Below are positions 24,645-32,786 of a DNA stretch of 64,000 nucleotides, in pieces. Every line of letters starts with the position of its first letter. The first letter of the stretch is position 1. Source of the stretch: CAIKZD01 sp038203255 (GTDB taxonomy: Bacteria > Patescibacteriota > Minisyncoccia > Moranbacterales > UBA2206). Both the position numbers and the translations under genes were made by a program. Where the stretch lies: positions 55,717-119,716 of the forward strand of contig JBBREE010000001.1 in NCBI GenBank assembly GCA_038203255.1. The letters are read 5' to 3'. Below the pieces are notes generated by a model. It ran no database searches. It worked only from the letters and a program-made list of their open reading frames with translations, and was not told where the DNA came from.

Positions 24645-24848
24645 TTATCTTTCAGACAATACGGTGTTAACATCGACAATATCACCTGGAAGATTCATTA
24701 CAGAGAGAGCAGTAACGCCATTATCATTACAGCGAGTCTTAGCGGAGCTGGAAAATTCTCCCTCAAGAGGACATCTTCCGACTGCTTTTCTATTCCTGCA
24801 TCTACGGCTTGATTCTACTCTATTACAATTATATCGGCTTCCTTTCAT
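24645..24848 (-). CDS. Small cysteine-containing protein of unknown function (S3)
   Basis: 67 aa. It starts 18 nt after the stop of the preceding small gene, with GAGAGGG as ribosome site at proper spacing. Four cysteines (residues 8, 17, 26 and 39) lie in a basic N-terminal half (NCNRVESSRRCRNRK), which could bind zinc or a nucleic acid. The C-terminal half is neutral (ALSVMNLPGDIVDV). I recognise no family. The ribosome site, tight spacing and following terminator argue that it is real, but plus-strand frames of similar length overlap it, so certainty is limited. Confidence 0.55.
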   Translation of the reverse strand: MKGSRYNCNRVESSRRCRNRKAVGRCPLEGEFSSSAKTRCNDNGVTALSVMNLPGDIVDVNTVLSER

Positions 24849-24866
24849 TTCTTTCCCTCTCGCTAT

Positions 24867-25127
24867 CTAAATATTTAGGTAAAGTTTTGCCTTCTCCTCT
24901 GTTACGGCATAAAATTCACAGAAGAAGACTCTTGCGCCAGATACCGCCACTACTTTGACAAGCCCGCTTTCAGATAAGCGAATATCCACATTTCTCGCAG
25001 ATATTTCCTTATTCGTGATTTTTTCACGAAAAGAACTGACCCCAATTTCATTCCAGTTACAAAATCTCTTTACGCATTGTTTAGAAATTTTCTCTAATAA
25101 ATGCATAATTTTTTTCAAAAAAGACAC
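24867..25127 (-). CDS. Small protein of unknown function (S2)
   Basis: 86 aa with a GTG start preceded by AAAGGAGGGG, one of the best ribosome sites in the window. An amphipathic basic N-terminus (FLKKIMHLLEKISKQCVKRF) precedes a likely beta-rich body (EISARNVDIRLSESGLVKVV, RVFFCEF). The motif GARVFFCEF resembles GRTRVFFELH of the upstream small protein S1, so the two may be distant paralogues. No known family. Confidence 0.65.
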   Translation of the reverse strand: MSFLKKIMHLLEKISKQCVKRFCNWNEIGVSSFREKITNKEISARNVDIRLSESGLVKVVAVSGARVFFCEFYAVTEEKAKLYLNI

Positions 25128-25202
25128 TTTCCCCTCCTTTTATTTAGAGCTTTCTTCAAAAAATTATTTATATGCTTACGACATCTTACCTTTTCTTTTA
25201 TC

Positions 25203-25466
25203 CTATTTTGATTTTTTTCTGACAACTGTGTATCCGCAAGAACCGCACTTTTTGTGAAGTTCAAAGAACACTCTCGTCCTACCTATATAAGCTCCATAAA
25301 TCCCGTCCTCAATTTTTATCGCTCCAGTCTTGAAAATACTAGTGTGTAATTCAATGATTGACGCGTAATAGGATATGGAAGTTTTTCCGTCATCAGTGAC
25401 GAAAAAGGCTCTTCCGGCTTCTTTCTCTATGTCATGAGTTTTTCCAAATTCTATTTTTCTAGACAT
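25203..25466 (-). CDS. Small protein with a C-terminal CxxC pair, unknown function (S1)
   Basis: 87 aa from ATG 25466, chosen because GAGGTTGATT precedes it; the frame stays open upstream to a start at 25541 without a ribosome site. The body looks beta-rich (FFVTDDGKTSISYYASIIEL, AYIGRTRVFFELH). The end KKCGSCGYTVVRKKSK forms half a zinc-ribbon (CGSCG). It is the first gene of the S1-S2-S3 set and lies about 85 nt after the terminator of leader RNA 1, the same arrangement as leader RNA 2 and the gene at 24100. Function unknown. Confidence 0.65.
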   Translation of the reverse strand: MSRKIEFGKTHDIEKEAGRAFFVTDDGKTSISYYASIIELHTSIFKTGAIKIEDGIYGAYIGRTRVFFELHKKCGSCGYTVVRKKSK

Positions 25467-25549
25467 AATCAACCTCTTTATTATAGTTGTTACCAAAATT
25501 AAGAGATAAGCACCGAATAAAATTGTTTTATAAAAGAACAAAAAACGAT

Positions 25550-25583
25550 AAAAAAAGACCGGCTACCCTGGGGTGACCGGCTC
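25550..25583 (-). terminator. Terminator of leader RNA 1
   Basis: Minus strand GAGCCGGTCACCC / GGGTAGCCGGTC (one bulge, one mismatch) followed by T7. Confidence 0.8.
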
Positions 25584-25709
25584 GTTGTTGTTGGTAATTT
25601 TTTCTCCTTAAGCCCTATTACCCGCAAAAACAAACTGGCCACCTTGACGCAAGGTCAAGACCAGCTTATTAATCAAAACGAAAGTTTTGCGAGTAACGTT
25701 ATTATTCAT
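25550..25709 (-). ncRNA. Structured leader / small RNA 1 (about 160 nt) ending in a terminator
   Basis: Promoter at 25716-25744, terminator at 25550-25583. A closing stem pairs the complement of 25684-25696 (TTACTCGCAAAAC) with that of 25618-25631 (GTTTTTGCGGGTAA), about 13 bp. It encloses two hairpins: CAAAAC-TTTC-GTTTTG and the long stem at 25635-25664 (CTGGTCTTGACC...). Between the closing stem and the terminator, AAGGAG is followed by ATT and a short frame of 11 codons that stops inside the terminator stem. It is similar in layout to RNA 2. It does not match any RNA family I can name. Confidence 0.5.
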
Positions 25710-25715
25710 AGCCTC

Positions 25716-25744
25716 ATCCTAAGCCATTATCTGTTTTTTGTCAA
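25716..25744 (-). promoter_or_regulatory. Promoter of leader RNA 1
   Basis: Minus strand: TTGACA (25739-25744), a 17-nt spacer, TAGGAT (25716-25721). It begins about 30 nt after the rpoD stop. Confidence 0.65.
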
Positions 25745-25772
25745 TAAGCCAAAATTTGAGCTGTGGATAACT

Positions 25773-27146
25773 CTAATAATCCCTCAGTTTTTTAATCGTA
25801 GCGTGATCACGAATTTTTTCCAAAGCCTTGGCTTCAATCTGACGGATGCGCTCGCGCGTCACGCCAAATTCCTGTCCCACTTCTTCCAAAGTATGCGTCA
25901 CTCCATCTTCCAATCCAAAACGAATCTTTAAAATCTTTTGTTCGCGTGGAGTCAGATCTTTCAAAATTTCGCTCACGTGTTCTTTAAGCATTTTGCGAGA
26001 AGCAATTTGATTGGGCATAATCGTTTCGGTGTCTTCGATGAAATCTCCCAAAACACTATCATCATCAGAATCCCCCACTGAAGTTTCCAAAGAAACCGTT
26101 TCTTGAGAAATTTTTTGGATGTGTCTGATTTTTTCCACTTCCAAATCCATTTCTACCGCAATTTCTTCCGGCAATGGTTCGCGTCCAAGATCCTGAACCA
26201 GGCGACGAGTGATTTGAGTATATTTATTAATCGTTTCCACCATATGCACCGGGATTCTGATTGTTCTGGATTGATCAGCTAAGGCGCGCGTTACCGCTTG
26301 GCGAATCCACCAAGTGGCGTAGGTGGAAAATTTATAACCCTTGCGATAATCAAATTTTTCCACTGCGCGAAAAAGTCCAATGTTGCCTTCTTGGATAAGA
26401 TCAAGGAGGGACAGGTTATGTGAACGTCCGACATATTTTTTAGCAATTGAAACTACCAAACGCAAATTCGCCTCAGTCAATCTTTGCTTGGCTGCTAAAT
26501 CTCCTTTTTCGATTCTTTTAGCCAGGCTCACCTCGTCTTCGGTTGTGAGCAAACTCACTCTTCCAATTTCTCGCAAATACATTTGTACCAGATCAGAAGA
26601 AGAATCATCAGAAGAAGTCATCCCGGAAGTTTTTCGTTCCTTCTTTTTCTTGCTATCTTTTTCCTTATCCAAATCATCTGAAATCTTATCCGTTTCCATC
26701 TTAATGATTTCATCTGAACTGGCCACGCGAACGCTTTTTTGCTCGAGCGCGTCATAAAGCTCCTCCAGCATCTCAATGTCTTTTTCCGCATCCGGAATAA
26801 TGTGTAAAATTTCATCCTCAGTCACAAAACCACGTTGTTTTCCTCGATAAACCAAATCCTTAATCTGGTCGGACTTCCGCTGATTTGCCTCCTCTTTTTT
26901 AGTTAATTTTTTTTCGATGACTTTTTTCTCTTTTTTAACTACAGCCTTCTTCGTATTTTTCGCGCCTTTTTTAATTTGTTTTTTACCCACTTTCTTAACT
27001 GTTTTTTTAATTATTTTTTTCAAAACATTTTTAGTTTTACTCTTGGACTTTTTTAAAATATTCTTACCAACATTTTTTACTGCCTTTTTCAGCGCAGTTT
27101 TTTTTATTTGAGAATCTTTCTTTTTTTGACTTTTGTCTTTCGCCAT
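25773..27146 (-). CDS. rpoD: Primary sigma factor (RpoD, sigma-70)
   Basis: 457 aa. Region 1.2 begins near residue 185 (DLVQMYLREIGRVSLLTTEDE), region 2 includes the -10 recognition helix (YKFSTYATWWIRQAVTRALADQ), and region 4 has the -35 helix-turn-helix (TLEEVGQEFGVTRERIRQIE) close to the C-terminus. It directs RNA polymerase to housekeeping promoters. The first 95 residues are extraordinarily lysine-rich and replace much of region 1.1. It follows dnaG, as in the macromolecular synthesis operon of many bacteria. Confidence 0.97.
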   Translation of the reverse strand: MAKDKSQKKKDSQIKKTALKKAVKNVGKNILKKSKSKTKNVLKKIIKKTVKKVGKKQIKKGAKNTKKAVVKKEKKVIEKKLTKKEEANQRKSDQIKDLVYRGKQRGFVTEDEILHIIPDAEKDIEMLEELYDALEQKSVRVASSDEIIKMETDKISDDLDKEKDSKKKKERKTSGMTSSDDSSSDLVQMYLREIGRVSLLTTEDEVSLAKRIEKGDLAAKQRLTEANLRLVVSIAKKYVGRSHNLSLLDLIQEGNIGLFRAVEKFDYRKGYKFSTYATWWIRQAVTRALADQSRTIRIPVHMVETINKYTQITRRLVQDLGREPLPEEIAVEMDLEVEKIRHIQKISQETVSLETSVGDSDDDSVLGDFIEDTETIMPNQIASRKMLKEHVSEILKDLTPREQKILKIRFGLEDGVTHTLEEVGQEFGVTRERIRQIEAKALEKIRDHATIKKLRDY

Positions 27147-27192
27147 AATAATATAATAATTTTCTACGGAAAAATAAATTAAAGATAATTTT

Positions 27193-28992
27193 TTATTCCA
27201 ATGGATTCGATACTTCTTTGGAAAGTTTATTAAACTCTTCCCGTAAGAAAATAATCGCCGCTTCGTCTTTTTTCTCTTCTGCTATTTTCAAATCCCCCGC
27301 CAAGCGGATCAGGTTATTTTTCCTATTTTCCTTTTTCATTTCATTAAAACAATTTTCTAAATCTTCAAATGGTTTTTCATCCGCAATTTCTTCCGGATTA
27401 TTATTAAGTCCAATCCGATATTTTTTTTGAAAAAAAATTCTTTCAATCCGACCCTTCTCTTTGGAATCATTTATCTCAGACAATAATTTATCAAAATCAA
27501 AAGCTAATTCAGTCCCCCTAAGTATCATTATGTTTAGAAGGCTATCTTTTGAAAAAGAAAGGATAAAATCCTCTTTCTTTTTGGCCTCCTCCCAAACATC
27601 TTTAAAAACAAGCATCAACCCGATAAGCTCCTCTTCTAGAATCTCCATCTTAGTCTTTAAAACGATTGCTTCCGGTTCCTTTTCTGTTGGGTGATTATAG
27701 CTTACTCTATCTTTAAGACTAATCTTTTTGAAGCTATCCGTCAATGCCGACTCGGCTATTTTTAAATCCTGGGAAATCTTTTTGATCCAATGACTTTTCT
27801 CCACCGAATTTTCAAAACTGGCAAGAATATCCACACATTCTTCGGCAATCTTTCTTTTATCTTCAACTTTTTGACGGTCAAATTTGGCATAAAGTTTTTG
27901 CAAAAAATAATCCATCACATTTTGCGATTCATCCACCGCCTTTATCAATTTTTTTGGATCTTCTTGGACTGTGTCAGCTGCATCTTTTCCGCTAGGTAAA
28001 GTCACCACTTCCACCGCTACATCTTTTTCCAAGCAAAGTTTCACACTTTTTTTTGTAGCGGCCTCCCCAGCCGCATCCATATCAAAAAACATTTTTATCT
28101 TCGGCGCGTATCTTTTCACAATATCAATTTGTTCTCCTGTGAGTGCCGTCCCACTGACTGCCACAACATTTTTGAGTCCCGCTTGGCTCGCGGCAATTAC
28201 ATCCATATTTCCCTCTACTAAAAGAGTAAAGTTGCTTTTCTTGATAGCCTCTTTCGCCCTATCGATTCCATAGAGAATTTTGCTTTTATGATAGACTTGT
28301 GTTTCGGGAGTATTAACATATTTAGCTTGCGATTCGTCTCCTCCCGGCTCTACGCGAGCGCTATAGCCAACTACGCGCCCCATGTAGTCTCTGACTGGGA
28401 ACATCACTCGTTCTCTGAAGCGATCGTAATAATCAGACGTATTTTCCTTTTTTATAATTAGCCCGGTAGCTAAAATTTCTTGATTGGAAAAGCCCCGTTC
28501 ATTCAAAAAATCCACCATATTCCGCCAACCCTTCGGGGCATACCCCAGGCGGAATTCTTTACTTGTTTCATCTTTTATTCCGCGTTCCTGCAAGTATTTA
28601 ACAATTTTATTTTTTCCCGCACCATTCCACAATTGATGTTCATACCATTTAGTCGCTAGTTCTAAAATCTCCAGCGTTCGATCTTTTTTCTTGGATGCTT
28701 CCGGATCATAATCGGCCAATTTTACTCCGGCTTTTTCGGCTAAAATCTTTAAAGCCTCCCGAAAATCCAGCCCATCCATTTCCATCACAAAAGCAAAAAT
28801 GTCTCCACTTTTTTGACAACCGAAACAATGCCACATCTGCCGTTCTTCGCTGACCATAAAAGACGGGCTTTTTTCATTGTGAAAAGGACAAAGCGCCCGG
28901 AAATTATTCCCGGCCTTTTCCAAGCGGATATAATCACCTAAAACATCGACAATGTTGAGGCGACTTTTTATCTCATGAGTGTCGTTATTCAA
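27193..28992 (-). CDS. dnaG: DNA primase (DnaG)
   Basis: 599 aa. The N-terminal zinc-binding domain has CPFH...CFGC (residues 36-61; LCPFHNEKSPSF and WHCFGCQKSGD). The catalytic core and TOPRIM domain follow (LLVEGNMDVIAASQAG, FFDMDAAGEAATKKS), and the C-terminal helical part (about 430-599) would bind the replicative helicase. It makes RNA primers for replication. The best start is TTG 28992 (NNDTHEIKSRLNIVDVLGDY), since this N-terminus matches the family. rpoD lies 46 nt downstream. Confidence 0.96.
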   Translation of the reverse strand: MNNDTHEIKSRLNIVDVLGDYIRLEKAGNNFRALCPFHNEKSPSFMVSEERQMWHCFGCQKSGDIFAFVMEMDGLDFREALKILAEKAGVKLADYDPEASKKKDRTLEILELATKWYEHQLWNGAGKNKIVKYLQERGIKDETSKEFRLGYAPKGWRNMVDFLNERGFSNQEILATGLIIKKENTSDYYDRFRERVMFPVRDYMGRVVGYSARVEPGGDESQAKYVNTPETQVYHKSKILYGIDRAKEAIKKSNFTLLVEGNMDVIAASQAGLKNVVAVSGTALTGEQIDIVKRYAPKIKMFFDMDAAGEAATKKSVKLCLEKDVAVEVVTLPSGKDAADTVQEDPKKLIKAVDESQNVMDYFLQKLYAKFDRQKVEDKRKIAEECVDILASFENSVEKSHWIKKISQDLKIAESALTDSFKKISLKDRVSYNHPTEKEPEAIVLKTKMEILEEELIGLMLVFKDVWEEAKKKEDFILSFSKDSLLNIMILRGTELAFDFDKLLSEINDSKEKGRIERIFFQKKYRIGLNNNPEEIADEKPFEDLENCFNEMKKENRKNNLIRLAGDLKIAEEKKDEAAIIFLREEFNKLSKEVSNPLE

Positions 28993-29102
28993 ATTGGTAT
29001 TGGGCTATTTTTGATTAATCTTTCTCACACCTTAATCGTACTATAATACAGAAAAACAAGCAAAATATTGCAAAAAATGACTTTCCTCTCCCTGATTTTA
29101 TC

Positions 29103-29136
29103 AAAAAACGCTCCTTGCAACCGCGAAGCGTTTTTT
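29103..29136. terminator. Terminator after rpoC
   Basis: AAAAAACGCT / AGCGTTTTTT stem with a 14-nt loop; symmetric, active on the rpoC strand. Confidence 0.85.
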
Positions 29137-29164
29137 GTATCTCAGTTATAATCTGTCTAATAAA

Positions 29165-32100
29165 CTAGCCCTTATACCCAGTTCCCGCCGGGATAAGACG
29201 ACCGATAATCACATTTTCTTTGAGACCTCGCAGTTTATCTTCCTTGCCTTTGACAGCGGCGTTAATAAGTACGCGAGCTGTTTCTTGGAAAGACGCTGCA
29301 GAAAGGAAACTATCAGTTGAAAGAGCCACCTTAGTGATACCCAAAAGAAGAGTTTCCCCTTCGGCTGCTTCCTGACCGGCTTCTTTCATCTTAAGGTTAC
29401 TTTCAAGGAAATCATCTTTTTCCACAATATCCCCCATCGAGAATAAACTGTCGCCTTCCGTCAGGATTTGCACTCGGCTAAACATCTGGCGCACAATCAC
29501 TTCAATGTGTTTATCATTGATAGCTTCACCTTGAGAGGCATACACTTCCTGAATTTCTCGAATGATATAGCGGTAAACTGCTTCCCAACCCATAGTTTTG
29601 TAAAGTTTTCTTAAATCCACATGACCTTCTGAAAGCTGAGAACCCATTCCAACCAATTCTCCTTCCGCCACTTTCAAAGTACTGCCAGTAGGAATTTGAT
29701 ATTCTTTGATGGTCTTTTCTTTATCCTCCGCTTCAATTTTAACAATCACATTCTTATCTTGATTTTCAATCGCAAGCACTTTGCCGGAAACTTCCGTGAT
29801 GATAGCTTCACCTTTCGGAGGACGTGCCTCAAAAATTTCTTCCACACGCGGGAGTCCCTGGGTAATGTCAGAACCAGCGATTCCTCCAATATGGAAAGTA
29901 CGCATAGTCAGCTGTGTTCCCGGCTCTCCAATAGCTTGAGCCGCCACAATTCCGACTGCCTGCCCGATTTCCACTAGGTTTCCTCGTCCAAGGTCTGCTC
30001 CATAGCATTTCTGGCAAACTCCACGCACAGTCTTACAAGTCACAACACTTCTAATCTTAGCTTTTTCCACGCCGGATTTTTCAATTATATCTCCCTGCTT
30101 CTTATTCACTAAGGTTCCCTTTTCTACAATCACTTCTCCGCTTTTTGGATCAATCAAATCCTCCACCAAAACTCGGCCCACTACTCGAGAGGAAAAGATT
30201 TGTCCAATACGATCGGAGTCTTCTTTAAAAATATAAATTCCTTCCTTATCCTTACAGTCATTTTCTTTCACAATCACATCTTGAGAAACATCAACCAAAC
30301 GACGAGTCAAATATCCGGCCGTCGCGGTTCGAAGAGCGGTGTCCGCCATACCTTTTCTGGCTCCATGAGTAGAAATGAAATATTCCAAAACATTCAAACC
30401 TTCTTTGAAGGAACTCTTAATTGGCAGTTCAATGGTTTCTCCGGTTGGTCCGGCCATAAGACCTTTCATACCAGCCATCTGCACTACCACTGATTCCGAT
30501 CCACGAGCTTTAGAATAGACCATAGAATAAACCGGGCCTTCCTTATCCATCGAAGCTCGCACTTCATCTGTAATTTTATTTTTGGCATTATTCCAAATTT
30601 CAATCACTTTGCTTTTTCTTTCTTCTTCGGTCAAAAGTCCCATATTAAATTGTTTCTTGATCACTTCCACTTCTTCCTCAGCTTTGTCCATGATAGCTGG
30701 TTTATTTTTCGGCACTTCCAAGTCGCCCATTCCCCAACTAATTCCAGACTTAGTTACTGACTCAAAACCGAGGTCCTTTATTTTATCCACAAAAATAGCT
30801 GTTTCTTCGCGACCGCAAACTTCAAGCACAGTAGCTACTAATCCCTTCAATTCCTTTTTGGTCATCTCCATATTAATGTATCCCAATTCATCAGGAATGA
30901 TGAAATTCAATTTAATTCTACCGATAGAAGTTTCCAGTAACTCTCCCTTATACGAAACCTTAATTTTAGCTCGAATGTCAACATATCCCAATTCGCTAGC
31001 CAACACGGCTTCATCAAAGCTGGAAAAAATCTTTCCTTCTCCTTTTGCTCCGGGCAAGATATGGGAAATGTAATAGCATCCCAAAACCATGTCCAAAGTT
31101 GGAGTGGTAATCGGCTCTCCACTGGCCGGCTTCAAAAGATTTTTAGAACTTAACATTAAATTTTCAGATTCCCAACGAGCTTTATCAGTGAGTGGCACAT
31201 GCACTGCCATCTGGTCACCATCGAAGTCAGCGTTAAAGGCGGAGCATACCATCGGGTGAACCTGAATAGCTTTTCCTTCAATCAAAATCGGCTGGAAAGC
31301 CTGAATAGAAAGACGATGTAAGGTCGGAGCGCGATTCAAAAGGACATAGTGATGAGAAATAATTTCATCCAAAATATCATAAGCCTCTTCTGACTCAGCT
31401 TCTACCATTTTTCCGGCAGATCTCACATTATACGCCAATTCTCTTTCGATTAATTTATTGATAATGAAAGGCTTGAAAAGCTCCAAAGCCATTCTTTTTG
31501 GCAAACCGCATTGATTGAGTTTCAATTTTGGTCCAACTACGATAACTGAACGTCCGGAATAGTCTACGCGTTTTCCGAGCAAGTTCTGACGAAAGCGTCC
31601 TTGTTTACCTTTCAACGTATCAGCTAAAGACCTCAGAGCTCGACGTTGTCCGGTTGAAGCTGCTACGCTCACCTGAGAGCGTCTAGCGCTATTGTCGAAC
31701 AAGGCGTCCACTGCTTCTTGAAGCATACGCTTTTCATTTCGAGTAATCACTTCCGGTGCACCAATTTCAATCAACTTTTTAAGACGATTATTGCGGTTGA
31801 TGATTCGACGATACAGGTCATTAAGGTCACTTGTAGCATAACGGCCACCATCAAGCGCCACCATCGGACGAAGGTCCGGTGGGATAATCGGGATAATAGT
31901 GCAAAGCATCCACTCCATCTTCATTCCAGCTGATTGAAAACCTTGGAATAATTTTATCCGTTTAAAAACCTTTTTTCTGTCTTGAACCTCTTCGCTATCC
32001 AAAAGTTTTTTTAGTTTCTCGATTTCTTCTGCAAGATCCATTTTTTCCAAAATGTTCCGGATAGCTTCTGCTCCGATTCCAGCTGAAAAAACCTGCGCAT

Positions 32101-32749
32101 ATTTCATCGATAGATTAAAATATTCTATCTCGGAAATAATCTGCAATTTGTGAATACTTTTCAATTCGTCTTTGGAAGTTTTATAAATACTTTTCAGCTC
32201 TTCTATCTTGTCTTTCGCTTCGCCATTACCATCCCCAAAATTCTTACTGATTTCTTTTTGTTTACTTCTATATTCTTGTTCCAGACTAGCTAGGGCTTTT
32301 TCCCTCTCATTTTCATCCACACTTAAAACTATGTAGCTAGAAAAATATACTACCTTTTCCAAGCTTTGCACACCGATACCAAGCGCCAAGCCAATTTTAG
32401 AAGGCACACCACGTAAAAACCAAATATGAGAAACAGGTACAGCTAATTTAATGTGTCCCATTCTCTCTCGACGAACAATCGAGCGTGTCACTTCAACTCC
32501 GCATTTGTCGCAAACGATACCTTTATAGCGAATACGCTTATATTTTCCACAATAACATTCCCAGTCTTTGGAAGGACCAAAAATCTTCTCGTCGAAAAGC
32601 CCTTCGCGTTCATAACGCTGGGTGCGGTAATTTATTGTCTCCGGCTTCGTCACTTCACCATGAGACCATTCCAATAAGTTCTCCGGACTAGCGATACTCA
32701 GTCTGACGCTACTGAAATCGCTTATTTTGGTTGTAGAAAAAGAATCCAT
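29165..32749 (-). CDS. rpoC: RNA polymerase beta' subunit
   Basis: 1194 aa. N-terminal zinc ribbon (CYCGKYKRIRYKG...CDKC, near residue 65), the Mg2+-binding active-site loop NADFDGDQMAVHVP (near 505), the trigger-loop region, and a second zinc site (VCQKCYGADLGRG). It is one of the two large catalytic subunits of RNA polymerase. Compact compared with E. coli (1407 aa), with none of the long insertions of proteobacteria. It is 37 nt downstream of rpoB, with which it forms an operon, and ends at a strong terminator. Confidence 0.98.
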   Translation of the reverse strand: MDSFSTTKISDFSSVRLSIASPENLLEWSHGEVTKPETINYRTQRYEREGLFDEKIFGPSKDWECYCGKYKRIRYKGIVCDKCGVEVTRSIVRRERMGHIKLAVPVSHIWFLRGVPSKIGLALGIGVQSLEKVVYFSSYIVLSVDENEREKALASLEQEYRSKQKEISKNFGDGNGEAKDKIEELKSIYKTSKDELKSIHKLQIISEIEYFNLSMKYAQVFSAGIGAEAIRNILEKMDLAEEIEKLKKLLDSEEVQDRKKVFKRIKLFQGFQSAGMKMEWMLCTIIPIIPPDLRPMVALDGGRYATSDLNDLYRRIINRNNRLKKLIEIGAPEVITRNEKRMLQEAVDALFDNSARRSQVSVAASTGQRRALRSLADTLKGKQGRFRQNLLGKRVDYSGRSVIVVGPKLKLNQCGLPKRMALELFKPFIINKLIERELAYNVRSAGKMVEAESEEAYDILDEIISHHYVLLNRAPTLHRLSIQAFQPILIEGKAIQVHPMVCSAFNADFDGDQMAVHVPLTDKARWESENLMLSSKNLLKPASGEPITTPTLDMVLGCYYISHILPGAKGEGKIFSSFDEAVLASELGYVDIRAKIKVSYKGELLETSIGRIKLNFIIPDELGYINMEMTKKELKGLVATVLEVCGREETAIFVDKIKDLGFESVTKSGISWGMGDLEVPKNKPAIMDKAEEEVEVIKKQFNMGLLTEEERKSKVIEIWNNAKNKITDEVRASMDKEGPVYSMVYSKARGSESVVVQMAGMKGLMAGPTGETIELPIKSSFKEGLNVLEYFISTHGARKGMADTALRTATAGYLTRRLVDVSQDVIVKENDCKDKEGIYIFKEDSDRIGQIFSSRVVGRVLVEDLIDPKSGEVIVEKGTLVNKKQGDIIEKSGVEKAKIRSVVTCKTVRGVCQKCYGADLGRGNLVEIGQAVGIVAAQAIGEPGTQLTMRTFHIGGIAGSDITQGLPRVEEIFEARPPKGEAIITEVSGKVLAIENQDKNVIVKIEAEDKEKTIKEYQIPTGSTLKVAEGELVGMGSQLSEGHVDLRKLYKTMGWEAVYRYIIREIQEVYASQGEAINDKHIEVIVRQMFSRVQILTEGDSLFSMGDIVEKDDFLESNLKMKEAGQEAAEGETLLLGITKVALSTDSFLSAASFQETARVLINAAVKGKEDKLRGLKENVIIGRLIPAGTGYKG

Positions 32750-32786
32750 AGAAGTAGATATACTAAGTTATTTAAAAAATTTATAC

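Noticed and set aside
24579..24870. Plus-strand frames of 60-77 codons over the small gene S3
   Set aside because: No Shine-Dalgarno, and one begins inside the terminator hairpin 24606-24636. The minus-strand frame has a ribosome site and operon spacing.
24041..25600. Possible CRISPR array because of repeated hairpins
   Set aside because: The hairpins differ in sequence and spacing, no direct repeats of 25-37 nt with equal spacers exist, and no cas gene is in view.
26917..27111. Phe/Leu-rich plus-strand frame of 64 codons
   Set aside because: It is the antisense of the lysine-rich part of rpoD (poly-AAA reads as poly-TTT). No start signals.
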